Source: CALDSL01 sp039810245 (GTDB lineage Bacteria; Chloroflexota; Anaerolineae; Anaerolineales; Anaerolineaceae). From it: a stretch of DNA of 64,000 nt. Position 1 is the stretch's first letter. Every line of letters starts with the position of its first letter. A program made the translations under genes and the position numbers. This document shows positions 26,066 through 35,170 of the stretch, in pieces. The stretch spans positions 1-64,000 of the forward strand of contig JBDHWQ010000013.1 in NCBI GenBank assembly GCA_039810245.1. The letters are read 5' to 3'. The notes beneath the pieces are model-generated. The model searched no databases. It was not told where the DNA came from and was given only the letters and a program-made list of their open reading frames with translations.

Positions 26066-27718
26066 GCCGCCCAGACTTCACCTCGCCTGTTCGCGCTGCT
26101 CTTCATATTGATCCTGGCAGCCTGCTCCCCCGCTGCCCCGCTGCCCACCCGGGCCGTGGTGACGCCAACACTGGCCGCGACGATCCCATCATCCACCGCT
26201 ACCGCTATGCCTGCCACCCCGGCGCCAGATCCTACGCCTGTGCCGGAACGTACGCTGCACATCGCCGATGCCGCGCTGCCACTCTTTGACGGCGGTCTGA
26301 ATTTGCCACCTGAGCTCAAAATGGCTGCCCCCGGCCAGCCTTCTGACCTGCTTTTTGCGCCGGTGAGCGCGGATAGCTCGGCTCTCGCCACCTGGGTGTA
26401 CGCGCTGGTCGCTCCGTTCCCAACGATCACGGATGGCGTGACCTCTTCCGAGCTGCGGGCTGCCTGGCGCGGACGGCCCCCGGCGGCGTTTGCTGGCCAG
26501 CCGCTACGGATGACTCTCGCCACACGCGCCGCGCTGGTATCAGTGCTGGGTGAGCCGGCCGCCGGCGCGGTTCAGGAAATGATGCCCGAAGCCTTACGCT
26601 ACCCTTCCTGGGATAAGCTGCCGTCCTGGGCCATTGTGCCCTTCGATACGCTCGAGCCGCGCTGGAAGGTGCTGGCGATTGATGGTATCTCCCCGCTGCA
26701 CAAAGACGCTAACCTGGAGCGCTACCCGCTGGTGGTGCGCTTTGGGCTGCAAGGCCCTGAGGCGAAAAACATGCCCACTGGCTGGGTTCCCACAACTAAC
26801 CGCGACCCGGACAAAATGACCGTGCTGGTGCTAACCGGCGTTACTGCGCTGGCGCGCGGAACGGCCGAGCGCATGGATGCCGAAGGCATCACCTACCCGG
26901 CACAAAAAATTGGAAGCTGGCTGCGCGACGCCGACCTGACCCACGTCAGCAACGAGGTCTCTTTCTACGCCGATTGTCCCGCACCTGAGCGCCGTGACCC
27001 GCGCTTCTGCAGCCGCCCGACCTATATCGGACTGCTGCGCGACGCCGGTGCGGATGTGATCGAGCTGACCGGCAACCACCTGCTGGATTGGGGTCCGCAG
27101 CCCTTTCTGGACACGCTGCGGGCTTACCAGCAGGAAGGCTGGGGCGTTTATGGCGGTGGAATCGATCTGGCCGCCGCGCGCGCGCCGCTGCTGGTGGAAG
27201 ATCACGGCAACCGCATCGCATTCCTGGGCTGCAACCCGGCCGGTCCCGGCACGGATTGGGCTACCAAAGACACCCCCGGCACCGCCCCGTGTGATTATCC
27301 CGCAATGGCTGCTGAGATTAAGCGCCTGCGCGGCCAGGGCTACCTGGTGGTGGTCACTTTCCAGCATATCGAGGTGTGCACCCTGGAGCCGCACCTGGCG
27401 CAAAAAGCCGACTTCCAAAAAGCCGCCCTGGCCGGCGCAGCTATTGTCAGCGGCAGCCAGGCGCACTGCCCTCAAGCCATGTCGTTTGCCGATGGCGCAT
27501 TTACGCATTACGGTCTGGGTAACCTGTTCTTTGACCAGACTGATATGTTTGCCAGCCGGGTGATGATCGACCGGCATGTGATCTATAATGGAGTGCATGT
27601 CAGCACCGAGCTGCTCACCGCGCAGCTTGAAGACCGCGCCCAGCCGCGCCCGATGACTGCCAAAGAGCGCGCCAGACTGCTCGAAGACGTCTTCCGTGCC
27701 AGCGGTTGGATCCGATAA
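26063..27718 (+). CDS. CapA-like lipoprotein 1 (degenerate metallophosphatase fold)
   Basis: About 551 residues. Signal and lipobox ILAACS (about 16-21), a long Thr/Ala/Pro linker, a region of unknown fold (about 80-240) and then a CapA/PgsA-like domain. Family landmarks are partly preserved: VLTGVTALARG replaces the usual GDxMLGR metal loop, SNEVSF stands for NLE, TGNHLLDWG stands for ANNHxxDxG, FQHIEV for HWG and SGSQAH for GHHPH. GNH, NE and the last His are kept, but the first Asp is not. CapA proteins act in poly-gamma-glutamate or capsule assembly; the altered sites make catalysis doubtful. It is followed by a paralogue 33 bases on. Confidence 0.78.
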   Translation: MAAQTSPRLFALLFILILAACSPAAPLPTRAVVTPTLAATIPSSTATAMPATPAPDPTPVPERTLHIADAALPLFDGGLNLPPELKMAAPGQPSDLLFAPVSADSSALATWVYALVAPFPTITDGVTSSELRAAWRGRPPAAFAGQPLRMTLATRAALVSVLGEPAAGAVQEMMPEALRYPSWDKLPSWAIVPFDTLEPRWKVLAIDGISPLHKDANLERYPLVVRFGLQGPEAKNMPTGWVPTTNRDPDKMTVLVLTGVTALARGTAERMDAEGITYPAQKIGSWLRDADLTHVSNEVSFYADCPAPERRDPRFCSRPTYIGLLRDAGADVIELTGNHLLDWGPQPFLDTLRAYQQEGWGVYGGGIDLAAARAPLLVEDHGNRIAFLGCNPAGPGTDWATKDTPGTAPCDYPAMAAEIKRLRGQGYLVVVTFQHIEVCTLEPHLAQKADFQKAALAGAAIVSGSQAHCPQAMSFADGAFTHYGLGNLFFDQTDMFASRVMIDRHVIYNGVHVSTELLTAQLEDRAQPRPMTAKERARLLEDVFRASGWIR

Positions 27719-27750
27719 ATCCACCGGATGTCGCCATTCATCAAGGACCT

Positions 27751-29424
27751 ATGAAGCTAACTTTCTGGAACAACCTCACTCTGATCATGATTGTCTCAAT
27801 CATCCTGGCCGCCTGTTCCGTGCCGCCCGCCCCCGCGCCTGAGCAGCCGGACACTGCCCCGACCCAGCCGCCAGCCGCCACGCAGCCTGTGGATCTACCC
27901 GCGCCTACCAACCCCCCGCCCACGCCCACCACCGCCCCGGCGCGCCTGTGGATGGATACGTCCGTCCCGGCTGCCCTGCACGACGCGCTGACCCTGCCCG
28001 CGGGTGTTGAGCCGGCTGCCGGGCCGGATGACGCTTCGATGATCCTGGCCGCACAGCCTGAGGATGGCCCCACGCGCTGGGTTTACACCCTGGTGGCCGC
28101 ATTCCCCACCATTACCGATGAGGTCCCGCTGGTCGATCTGCTGGATGCCTGGCGCGGCCGCGACGTGGGCAAATATGGCGGCGCGCCGCTGCGCATGGAG
28201 GCCGGCACGCAGGCCGCGTTTGCCGCGCGCTGGGGCCTGCCTGCCCGTGGCGCGGTGGAGGTGGTGCAGCCCGGAGAGATGCTCGACCTGGCCTGGCAGC
28301 AGCCCGGCGCGCTGTTCCTGATTCCATTTGAGCAGCTTGAGCCGCGCTGGAAGGTGCTGCGCGTCAATGGCCTGTCGCCCCTCGACCGCGACTTTGAGCC
28401 TGCCGGATACCCGCTGGCCGTCTCGTTTGGTATCGCCGGCGATGGTGATACGCAGACCATTGACCTGCCCGCCACCAACCGCGACCCTGAGAAGCTGACC
28501 GTGATCCTGATGACCGGCGTCACCGCGCTGGTGCGCGCAACCGGCTTCAAGATGGAGCAGATGGGCATGACTTTCCCCGGTAAAGACGTGCTGCCCTGGT
28601 TCCAGTCCGCGGATATCCGTCACATCAGCAACGAGATCGCCTTCTCACCCGACTGCCCACCGGCCAACCCGTATTACACCTCACTGATTTTCTGCAGTAA
28701 GCCAGAGTACGCCGAGCTGCTGGACTATGTTGGCGCGAATGTCATTGAAATGACCGGCAATCATCAGATGGACTGGGGATACAAGGCCTTCAACTACACC
28801 CTCGACCTGTACAAAGAGCGTGGCATGCCTTATTACGCCGCCGGAACGAATGAGCTGGACGCGCGCAAGCCGCTGCTGCTCGAAGATCACGGCAACAAGA
28901 TCGCTTTTATCGGTTGCAACCCATCCGGCCCGGATGCGGTCTGGGCCACCGAGATCAACCCCGGTGTGGCCAACTGCCTGGATTTCGAGTGGATGAAAAC
29001 GGAAATCCGTCGCCTGCGCGATGAAGGTTATCTGCCGATTGCCACCATGCAATACTTTGAGTACTACACCCCCGACCCGCGCCCCTGGCAGGTGGAAGAC
29101 TTCCACGGCTTGGCGGATGCCGGAGCAATTATTGTAAGCGGCAGCCAGGCGCACAAGCCCCAGGCCTTTGACTTTCCCGGGGACAGCTTTATCCATTATG
29201 GGGTTGGCAATCTGTTCTTCGACCAGATGGATATTCCCGTGGTGGGCACGCGCCAGGAGTTCCTCGACCGCCACGTGATCTATGATGGCAAGTACATTTC
29301 CACCGAGCTGCTCACCGCAATGCTCGAAGATTACGCCCGCCCGCGCCCTATGACCCTCGACGAGCGTGTGCCGCTGCTGCAGCAGATGTTTATCGAAAGC
29401 GGCTGGTTGCCAAGGCCGCAATAA
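27751..29424 (+). CDS. CapA-like lipoprotein 2 (tandem paralogue)
   Basis: 557 residues, similar to the preceding protein along the whole length. Lipobox LAACS (about 18-22) and a Pro/Ala/Thr linker, then the same segments: EPRWKVL, LTGVTALVRA, ISNEIAF, TGNHQMDWG, FEYYTP and SGSQAHKPQ. Again the first metal Asp of CapA is missing. An AAGGA lies five bases before the ATG. The close spacing and shared substitutions show local duplication, and the two proteins may form a heteromer. It is followed by a cyclase-family gene on the same strand after 15 bases. Confidence 0.78.
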   Translation: MKLTFWNNLTLIMIVSIILAACSVPPAPAPEQPDTAPTQPPAATQPVDLPAPTNPPPTPTTAPARLWMDTSVPAALHDALTLPAGVEPAAGPDDASMILAAQPEDGPTRWVYTLVAAFPTITDEVPLVDLLDAWRGRDVGKYGGAPLRMEAGTQAAFAARWGLPARGAVEVVQPGEMLDLAWQQPGALFLIPFEQLEPRWKVLRVNGLSPLDRDFEPAGYPLAVSFGIAGDGDTQTIDLPATNRDPEKLTVILMTGVTALVRATGFKMEQMGMTFPGKDVLPWFQSADIRHISNEIAFSPDCPPANPYYTSLIFCSKPEYAELLDYVGANVIEMTGNHQMDWGYKAFNYTLDLYKERGMPYYAAGTNELDARKPLLLEDHGNKIAFIGCNPSGPDAVWATEINPGVANCLDFEWMKTEIRRLRDEGYLPIATMQYFEYYTPDPRPWQVEDFHGLADAGAIIVSGSQAHKPQAFDFPGDSFIHYGVGNLFFDQMDIPVVGTRQEFLDRHVIYDGKYISTELLTAMLEDYARPRPMTLDERVPLLQQMFIESGWLPRPQ

Positions 29425-29439
29425 AGTCAGGAGAGAAAA

Positions 29440-30078
29440 ATGAAAATTTATGATGTCACCCTCACCGTCACCCCGCAGATGGTCGTCTGGCCGGGTGATC
29501 CGCAGGTTGAGCTGTATCGCACCAGCAAGATCGAAGAAGGCGCCAACCACAACGGCTCGCGCCTGGCGCTCAACGTGCACGCCGGTACGCACGTCGACTC
29601 GCCCTTTCACTTCCTCGAGGACGGCTACGGCGTCGATCAGCTCCCGCTGGACATGCTCATTGGCCCCTGCCAGGTGGTCGAACTGCCGGATGCCAGCGTG
29701 ATTAACGTCGATGCGCTGGCCTATGCCGGCATTAAGCCGGGCATCCAGCGGGTGCTGTTCAAGACGCGCAACTCGCGCATCTGGACCCGCGATGAGAAAA
29801 ATTTCCAGGAAGATTTTGTCGCCGTCAGCGCGGATGGGGCCGAATACCTGGTATGGCAGGGCGTGAAACTGATCGGCGTGGACTATCTTTCCGTCGCGCC
29901 CTATAAAAATAGCCGCGAAACTCACCGCATCCTACTCTCGCACAATGTGGTGGTCATCGAAGGCCTCAACCTGAGCGAAGTCCCGGCCGGTGAGTATGAG
30001 CTGGTATGCCTGCCGGTCAAGCTCGGCGGCTCAGACGGCGCCCCCGCCCGCACCGTACTCATCGATCGGGCTGGATAG
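29440..30078 (+). CDS. Cyclase-family protein (kynurenine formamidase-like)
   Basis: 212 residues. The metal motif HAGTHVDSPFHF (HxGTHxDxPxH, about 47-58) is characteristic of the cyclase/KynB family. A second Glu/His-containing region occurs in HNVVVIEGLNLSEV. Family members hydrolyse N-formyl or related amides with divalent metal. AGGAG lies seven bases before the ATG. It follows the CapA-like genes, but a shared function cannot be shown. Confidence 0.87.
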   Translation: MKIYDVTLTVTPQMVVWPGDPQVELYRTSKIEEGANHNGSRLALNVHAGTHVDSPFHFLEDGYGVDQLPLDMLIGPCQVVELPDASVINVDALAYAGIKPGIQRVLFKTRNSRIWTRDEKNFQEDFVAVSADGAEYLVWQGVKLIGVDYLSVAPYKNSRETHRILLSHNVVVIEGLNLSEVPAGEYELVCLPVKLGGSDGAPARTVLIDRAG

Positions 30079-30085
30079 CGAAAAT

Positions 30086-30123
30086 AGCACGAACCCCCGG
30101 TGTTCTGCCCGGGGGTTCGTGCT
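30086..30123. terminator. Perfect 15-bp hairpin between convergent genes
   Basis: Arms AGCACGAACCCCCGG and CCGGGGGTTCGTGCT with an 8-base loop. Only short T-runs flank it, so it is a stable end structure more than a canonical terminator. Confidence 0.65.
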
Positions 30124-30133
30124 GAGATTATCC

Positions 30134-30910
30134 TCACATGGGCACAGTGAGCGTGTAGCCGCCATCCACCACGATTACCTGACCGCGGATCATGGCCGCC
30201 GCTGGCGTGCACAGGAACGCCACCACCCCGGCCACGTCTTCCGGCGTCGCCAGCCGGCCGGCGGGGGTATTGGCCACCGCGCGCGGGATCACCTGGTTGT
30301 CTTTCAGGCTGGAGAAGAACTGCAGCGCGTCGGTTTCCACCAGGCCGGGTGACACGGCGTTGACGCAAATGTTCATTCCTGCCAGTTCCACCGCCAGGTA
30401 ACGCGTCAGCGCTTCCAACGCGGCCTTGCTGGCTCCCACCGCCACATAATCGGGCATCACCCGCTGCCCGCCCGGGCTGCTGATGCTGACGATGCTGCCC
30501 CCGCCGCGCGCTGCCATCAGCGGCGCGGCGCGCTGCGCCGCGAACAGCAGCGCGCGCGCATTGACATTGAGCGTGAAGTCCCACCCGCTCACTTTTTGCT
30601 CCAGCGCCGGGCGATTGAAGCCCGAAGCCGCGTTGCTGACGAAGAAATCCAGCCCGCCGAAGCGCTCCTGCAGCGCATCGAACAGCTTATCGATCTCCTC
30701 GGTTTTCCCCACGTTGGCGCGCACAGCGAACGCCCGCCGCCCCATGGCCTCGATTTGCGCCACCACTTCCTCGGCCGGGGCTTGATTGCGCACGTAATTC
30801 ACGGCCACGTCGGCGCCATCCTGCGCCAGGCGCAGTGCAATCGCCCGTCCAATGCCGCGCCCCGAACCGGTGACCAGGGCGATTTTTCCCGCAAAAGGCA
30901 GTTCGCTCAT
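30134..30910 (-). CDS. fabL: FabL-like enoyl-ACP reductase / SDR
   Basis: 258 residues, classical short-chain dehydrogenase. NAD(P) loop TGSGRGIGRAIA (about 15-26), VSNAASG (about 93-99) and YxxxK as YVAVGASKAALEALTRYLAVEL (about 157-178). The motif string with ALLFAAQ, NAVSPGLVETDAL and MIRGQVIVVDGG resembles Bacillus FabL, which reduces enoyl-ACP in fatty-acid elongation. A different SDR activity is possible. The start overlaps the DUF309 stop by four bases (ATGA). Confidence 0.8.
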   Translation of the reverse strand: MSELPFAGKIALVTGSGRGIGRAIALRLAQDGADVAVNYVRNQAPAEEVVAQIEAMGRRAFAVRANVGKTEEIDKLFDALQERFGGLDFFVSNAASGFNRPALEQKVSGWDFTLNVNARALLFAAQRAAPLMAARGGGSIVSISSPGGQRVMPDYVAVGASKAALEALTRYLAVELAGMNICVNAVSPGLVETDALQFFSSLKDNQVIPRAVANTPAGRLATPEDVAGVVAFLCTPAAAMIRGQVIVVDGGYTLTVPM

Positions 30911-31350
30911 GCTTGCTCCTCAGTGTTCGTGTCGGGCTGATACCGGTAGCGCACGGGCCGGAGCAGCGCACGATTAAATTGATGCATCCGCTCGGAACCT
31001 AACCGCAGCAGCTCAGCTTCGGCGCGCTCCGCGTCGCGCCGCAGCTCGTCCAGCGCGATACCTTTGCAGCCATCCGCGAAAGGCTCCAGGTACTGCTTGT
31101 ATCGCTGGAACAACTTGACCGCGCCGCTGTAATTGCCGTTAAGCAGGTGGTAATAGGCCACGCCAATTTGCAGGATGCCGCGGTACAGGTCGCGCACCGG
31201 GCCGCGCTCGGCGCGCCACGCGGTTTCCAGCGCCTCATGCGCCTCAAAATACTCGCCGTGATTGAACAGCTCCAATCCCTGCACCACCTCGCGTGGCAGC
31301 GGGCCGCGGCAGTCATCGTTTTGCAGTGGGAGCGGGTTCTGTTCCGGCAT
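30907..31350 (-). CDS. DUF309-domain protein
   Basis: About 147 residues. Helical DUF309 signature ELFNHGEYFEAHEALETAWRAERGPVRDLYRGILQIGVAYYH (about 24-66) is clear; the family has no established role. A TATAAT lies ten bases before ATG 31350 (an ATG at 31362 overlaps the hexamer), giving a 3-base leader. It is translationally coupled to the FabL-like gene. Confidence 0.85.
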   Translation of the reverse strand: MPEQNPLPLQNDDCRGPLPREVVQGLELFNHGEYFEAHEALETAWRAERGPVRDLYRGILQIGVAYYHLLNGNYSGAVKLFQRYKQYLEPFADGCKGIALDELRRDAERAEAELLRLGSERMHQFNRALLRPVRYRYQPDTNTEEQA

Positions 31351-31461
31351 AGCTGCACGCATTATAGCAAGAAACCCCGCCCCACGTCGCGAGTTGCGCT
31401 CGCCCGCTGCAAAATGTGATACGATTCTCCCGTCGCGTATCTTTTCAACTCTGAGGAGCCT

Positions 31462-32808
31462 ATGTCGCCCATATCTGACGCGGAAATTCTGCCGCTTTCA
31501 ATGGAAACCAATTTCTGGACCTGGTCGGCGCAGTCCAAAGTCAACCCAATCCCCATCCAGCGCGCCGAAGGCGTGTATTTCTGGGACGTAAACGGCAAGC
31601 GCTACCTGGACTTTAACTCGATGGTAATGTGCGTCAACATTGGCCACGGTCAGCAGCGCGTGATTGATGCTATCGTGGCCCAGGCGCGCGAGCTGCCCTT
31701 CGCCGGCCCGGGCATGGCCACCCGCCCGCGCGCCGAGCTGGGCCAGAAACTCAAAGAGATCGTTCCCGCCGGCCTGGATCACTTCTTCTACACCCTGGGC
31801 GGCGCAGACGCCAACGAAAACGCGATTAAGATTGCCCGCGCGTACACCGGCCGGCACAAAATCCTGACCCGCTACCGCTCATACCACGGCGCTACAGCCG
31901 GAGCGATGGCTGCCACCGGCGATCCGCGCCGCGTGGCCTGGGAGCCGGGTGTGATGCCCGGCGTTGTGCACTTCCTTGATCCCTACCGCTATCGCTCCAC
32001 CTTTCACCGCGCAAACCCGGGTATCTCGGAAGAAGAATTCACTCGCGATTATCTCAATCACCTAGAAGAGATTATCCAGTACGAAGGCGCGCACACCATC
32101 GCCGCGATCCTCATGGAAAGCGTCACCGGCACCAACGGCGTGATTGTTCCGCCCGCCGGCTATCTGCAAGGTGTGCGCGACCTGTGCGATCGCTATAACA
32201 TCCTCATGATTTCAGACGAAGTGATGAGCGGTTTCGGCCGCACCGGGCGCTGGTTTGCGGTGGATCACTGGGGTGTCACACCCGACCTGATGACGATGGC
32301 CAAAGGCCTGACGTCCGGTTACGCGCCGCTGGGCGCAGTTGCCATCCGCAAGGAGATTGCCGCGGCCTTCGACCAGCGACCTTACGTGGGAGGGCTGACC
32401 TATAATGGCCACCCTATCTCGCTGGCTGCCGCTATTGCAACCATCCAGGTGATGCAGGACGATCACCTTGTGGAGCGTGCCGCCGAGACTGGCAAGGTGC
32501 TCGCCGACATGCTGGCCGAGATGGTCGAGCGCCATCCCTCGGTGGGTGAGGTGCGCTCGATCGGCATGTTTGGCGTGCTCGAGCTGGTGCGCGACCGCAA
32601 AACACGCGAGCCGATGGCGCCTTTCAACGGCTCCAGCCCGGAAATGGCCGCCTTTGCGAAGTATATGAGCGATCATGGCGTATTCCTCTATACCCACTGG
32701 CACACCGTGCTGGTCATTCCGCCGTTAATCATGACTCCCGAGCAGCTCATGGAAGGTTTCGCCGTGATGGACAAAGCCCTTGAATACACCGATCAGGCTG
32801 CGCGATAA
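31462..32808 (+). CDS. Class III aminotransferase
   Basis: 448 residues, PLP fold type I class III. Gly-rich phosphate loop GGADANENAIKIAR (about 112-125), YHGATAGAMAATG (about 139-151), PLP-contacting ISDEVMSGFGRTG (about 250-262) and catalytic Lys in MTMAKGLTSGYAPLGA (about 278). Similar to taurine- or beta-alanine-pyruvate aminotransferases, but the omega-amino donor is not determined. GGAG is five bases from ATG 31462. Divergent from DUF309. Confidence 0.9.
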   Translation: MSPISDAEILPLSMETNFWTWSAQSKVNPIPIQRAEGVYFWDVNGKRYLDFNSMVMCVNIGHGQQRVIDAIVAQARELPFAGPGMATRPRAELGQKLKEIVPAGLDHFFYTLGGADANENAIKIARAYTGRHKILTRYRSYHGATAGAMAATGDPRRVAWEPGVMPGVVHFLDPYRYRSTFHRANPGISEEEFTRDYLNHLEEIIQYEGAHTIAAILMESVTGTNGVIVPPAGYLQGVRDLCDRYNILMISDEVMSGFGRTGRWFAVDHWGVTPDLMTMAKGLTSGYAPLGAVAIRKEIAAAFDQRPYVGGLTYNGHPISLAAAIATIQVMQDDHLVERAAETGKVLADMLAEMVERHPSVGEVRSIGMFGVLELVRDRKTREPMAPFNGSSPEMAAFAKYMSDHGVFLYTHWHTVLVIPPLIMTPEQLMEGFAVMDKALEYTDQAAR

Positions 32809-32885
32809 AAAGCACCCTTGACACGGTATGGTATCATTTGATCCATAAAAAGCGTGCACAGAGCCGCCCCGTAAGGAGAGAACGC

Positions 32886-33890
32886 ATGAACTTTAATCTC
32901 GGTAGTATCCTTCCCGAAAAATCCAGCGAACCGAAGCACACCCGCGTGCTGATCATTGGCTCCGGCCCGGCCGGCTTTTCAGCCGCGCTGTATGCCGCGC
33001 GTGCTGAGCTCGAGCCCATCGTGCTTACCGGCACGGACCTGGGTGGGCAGGCTGCGCTGACCTTCTCCATCGAGAATTACCCCGGCTTCCCCGAGGGTGT
33101 GGGCGGCGCGGCGCTGGCCGAGCTGTTTCAGAAACAGGCCGAGCGCTTCGGAACAAAGGTGGAGTTTGCCACCGTTACCGCCGTGGACCTCTCCGCCCGG
33201 CCGTTCCGCGTTACCAGCGATGGTGGCGTGTTTACCGCCGACAGCCTGATCATCACCACTGGCGCCACGCCCAACAAGCTGCATATCCCTGGAGAAGCGG
33301 CACTCACGGGGCGGGGCGTTTCCTGGTGCGCCACCTGCGACGGCTGGTTCTTCAAAGACAAGCGGGTGGTTGTAGTTGGCGGCGGTGATTCGGCGCTGGA
33401 AGAAGGGCTGTTCCTCACCCGTTACGCTGCATCCGTTACGGTGGTTCACCGTCGCGATGCCTTCCGCGCCGGGGCGATTTTGCAACGCCGCGCGCGCGAA
33501 AACCCCAAGATGCACTTCATCATGGACAGCATCGTGGAAGAAGTCGTCGGCGCCGAAAGCGCCGAGGCGGTGCGCCTGCGCAACGTCAAGACCGGTGAGA
33601 TCACGGTGTATCCTACGGATGGGGTGTTCATCTTCATCGGCCACACGCCCAACTCACAGCTTTTCACCGGGCAGGTCGCTATGGATGAGCATGGCTACAT
33701 CCTGGTGGATGCCCTCAGCCAGACCAACGTGTCCGGCGTGTTCGCCGCCGGCGAAGTGGCCGACCCCAACTTCCGCCAGGTAGTTACCTCGGCCGGCATG
33801 GGCGCCGCGGCTGCAATTCGCGCCACGCATTATCTGGAAAGTCTGCATCAGGCGGAAGGCTCGGTAACTACGCCAACCGCAACACCTTGA
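32886..33890 (+). CDS. trxB: Thioredoxin reductase
   Basis: About 334 residues. FAD site IIGSGPAGFSAALYAAR (about 24-40), redox pair CATC in SWCATCDGWFF (about 150-157), NADPH site VVVGGGDSALEEGLF (about 163-177) and a second FAD motif GVFAAGEVADPNFRQ. It reduces thioredoxin with NADPH. AAGGAGAGAACGC precedes ATG 32886; a longer ORF to 32838 was rejected. A TTGACA lies at 32818 but without a convincing -10. Confidence 0.93.
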   Translation: MNFNLGSILPEKSSEPKHTRVLIIGSGPAGFSAALYAARAELEPIVLTGTDLGGQAALTFSIENYPGFPEGVGGAALAELFQKQAERFGTKVEFATVTAVDLSARPFRVTSDGGVFTADSLIITTGATPNKLHIPGEAALTGRGVSWCATCDGWFFKDKRVVVVGGGDSALEEGLFLTRYAASVTVVHRRDAFRAGAILQRRARENPKMHFIMDSIVEEVVGAESAEAVRLRNVKTGEITVYPTDGVFIFIGHTPNSQLFTGQVAMDEHGYILVDALSQTNVSGVFAAGEVADPNFRQVVTSAGMGAAAAIRATHYLESLHQAEGSVTTPTATP

Positions 33891-33909
33891 AGTTCTGAGG
33901 CTTAAATAG

Positions 33910-33945
33910 AATCGAGGGCTGCATCGCAGCCCTCGATTGTTTTTC
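33910..33945 (+). terminator. Terminator of trxB
   Basis: 13-bp arms AATCGAGGGCTGC and GCAGCCCTCGATT, 3-base loop, then GTTTTTC. It also lies past the convergent LysM protein gene. Confidence 0.85.
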
Positions 33946-33952
33946 TTCGGTA

Positions 33953-35089
33953 TTATGGCGTCGCCGTGTTTACCGTCGCGCCCCACCAGCTAAACACGCG
34001 CTGAGCGCTGGCAGCGCCGGCCGGCTCGTACACCGGCTGGCCGTCTTTGGTGCTGCCCGTCTGGCGCACCGGCACCACCTGCCAGCGGATGATGTGCGGG
34101 GTGTTGCCCGCCGGGCGGAAGCTGGCCGGTAAGATGTACTTGGTATCGGTGGTGTACTCGGTCACCTTGCGTCCGTTGCCTTCGGTCACGTCTTCTACCG
34201 TCACTGCGTAGGTTTCATTCTGGCGCAGGTCGCCTACCGAAGCCCACTGCAGCGTGATGGTCTCATTTGCCACGGTGAAGCTGTTTCCGTCTGCCGGCAG
34301 CAGCAGGTTGGGCGCGGGGTAGGGCGGCGGAGCGGTTGGGGTGGGGGTGGCTCCCGAGCTGGTGCGCTGGCACAGCGGGATGGTCAGCGTAGTGCCGGAG
34401 ATCACGTTATCCGAGGTCAGGCCGTTGAAGTCTTTGATCGACTGCACCGTCACCTTGTAGGTGGCGGCAATGCTGCTCAACGTGTCGTTGGCCTGGATAG
34501 TGTAGTCAACTTTCTCGCACGCGGCTTCAGTGGCTTCGGCGGCGCTCAGCGTGGCTGTTGGCTGCGGCGAAGCGGTCGGCGTAGGCTGCGGGATCAGCAG
34601 CTTCTGGCCTTCCACCAGCGGCGAGCAGTCGGCCGGCAGGTTGTTGGACAGCACAATACTGTTCACCGATACGTTAAAGATCAGCGCGATGGTGCTGCAC
34701 ACGTCGCCCGATTTGACGATGTACTCGGTGGGCGGCAGGGGCGTAAGCGTGGGGGCCAGCGTGGCGGTTGGACTCGGCTGAGGGGTCAGTGTGGCCGTGA
34801 CGGTAACAGTGATGGTTGGCGTGGCGGTCGGCTCGACTACCTTTCCGGTGCTTTGCAGGACGCCAAATACAACGGCAGCGCCAATCGCCAGCACCAGCAC
34901 AATTAACCCCAGCGCGACCGGCAGGCTCAGGGTGATCTCTGGCATCCGGGCGCCCTGAATGGGTTTGGCGGAAGCAGCGCTCGCCGTGCTGGTGAGGCTG
35001 GTTCCGCATACCAGGCAGCGCGTCACATTCTCGTTTACACGCGAGCCGCAGGTCGGGCAGATTTTTGTGTTGGATGTAGGTGTGGTCAT
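33953..35089 (-). CDS. Zinc-ribbon / LysM membrane protein
   Basis: 378 residues. N-terminal zinc ribbon (CPTC at about 10, CLVC at about 25), a single helix (LPVALGLIVLVLAIGAAVVFGVL, about 52-75), Thr/Pro linkers, two LysM domains (YIVKSGDVCSTIALIFNVSVNSIV about 117-140 and YTIQANDTLSSIAATYKVTVQSI about 190-213) and a C-terminal Ig/fibronectin-like domain (about 260-378). The topology is inside-out: the ribbon is cytoplasmic and LysM faces the wall to bind peptidoglycan. Start at ATG 35089; TATAAT is about 50 bases upstream with a GC hairpin in the leader. Confidence 0.85.
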   Translation of the reverse strand: MTTPTSNTKICPTCGSRVNENVTRCLVCGTSLTSTASAASAKPIQGARMPEITLSLPVALGLIVLVLAIGAAVVFGVLQSTGKVVEPTATPTITVTVTATLTPQPSPTATLAPTLTPLPPTEYIVKSGDVCSTIALIFNVSVNSIVLSNNLPADCSPLVEGQKLLIPQPTPTASPQPTATLSAAEATEAACEKVDYTIQANDTLSSIAATYKVTVQSIKDFNGLTSDNVISGTTLTIPLCQRTSSGATPTPTAPPPYPAPNLLLPADGNSFTVANETITLQWASVGDLRQNETYAVTVEDVTEGNGRKVTEYTTDTKYILPASFRPAGNTPHIIRWQVVPVRQTGSTKDGQPVYEPAGAASAQRVFSWWGATVNTATP

Positions 35090-35156
35090 AGGCAATAGAA
35101 AAGGGTCTGCCGGGGAACCCCCCGGCGCTCGAATTATACCATAAACCAATTTAATG

Positions 35157-35170
35157 GTATCCTCACCCTG
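35157..35170 (+). promoter_or_regulatory. -10 element adjoining hemW
   Basis: TATCCT, seven bases (CACCCTG), then ATG 35171: leaderless geometry. A weak -35 (TTATAC) lies 18 bases further up. Confidence 0.42.

Noticed and set aside
28681..29925. A 414-codon minus-strand frame across CapA-like 2 and the cyclase gene
   Set aside because: Spans two well-supported genes on the other strand and shows no motif.
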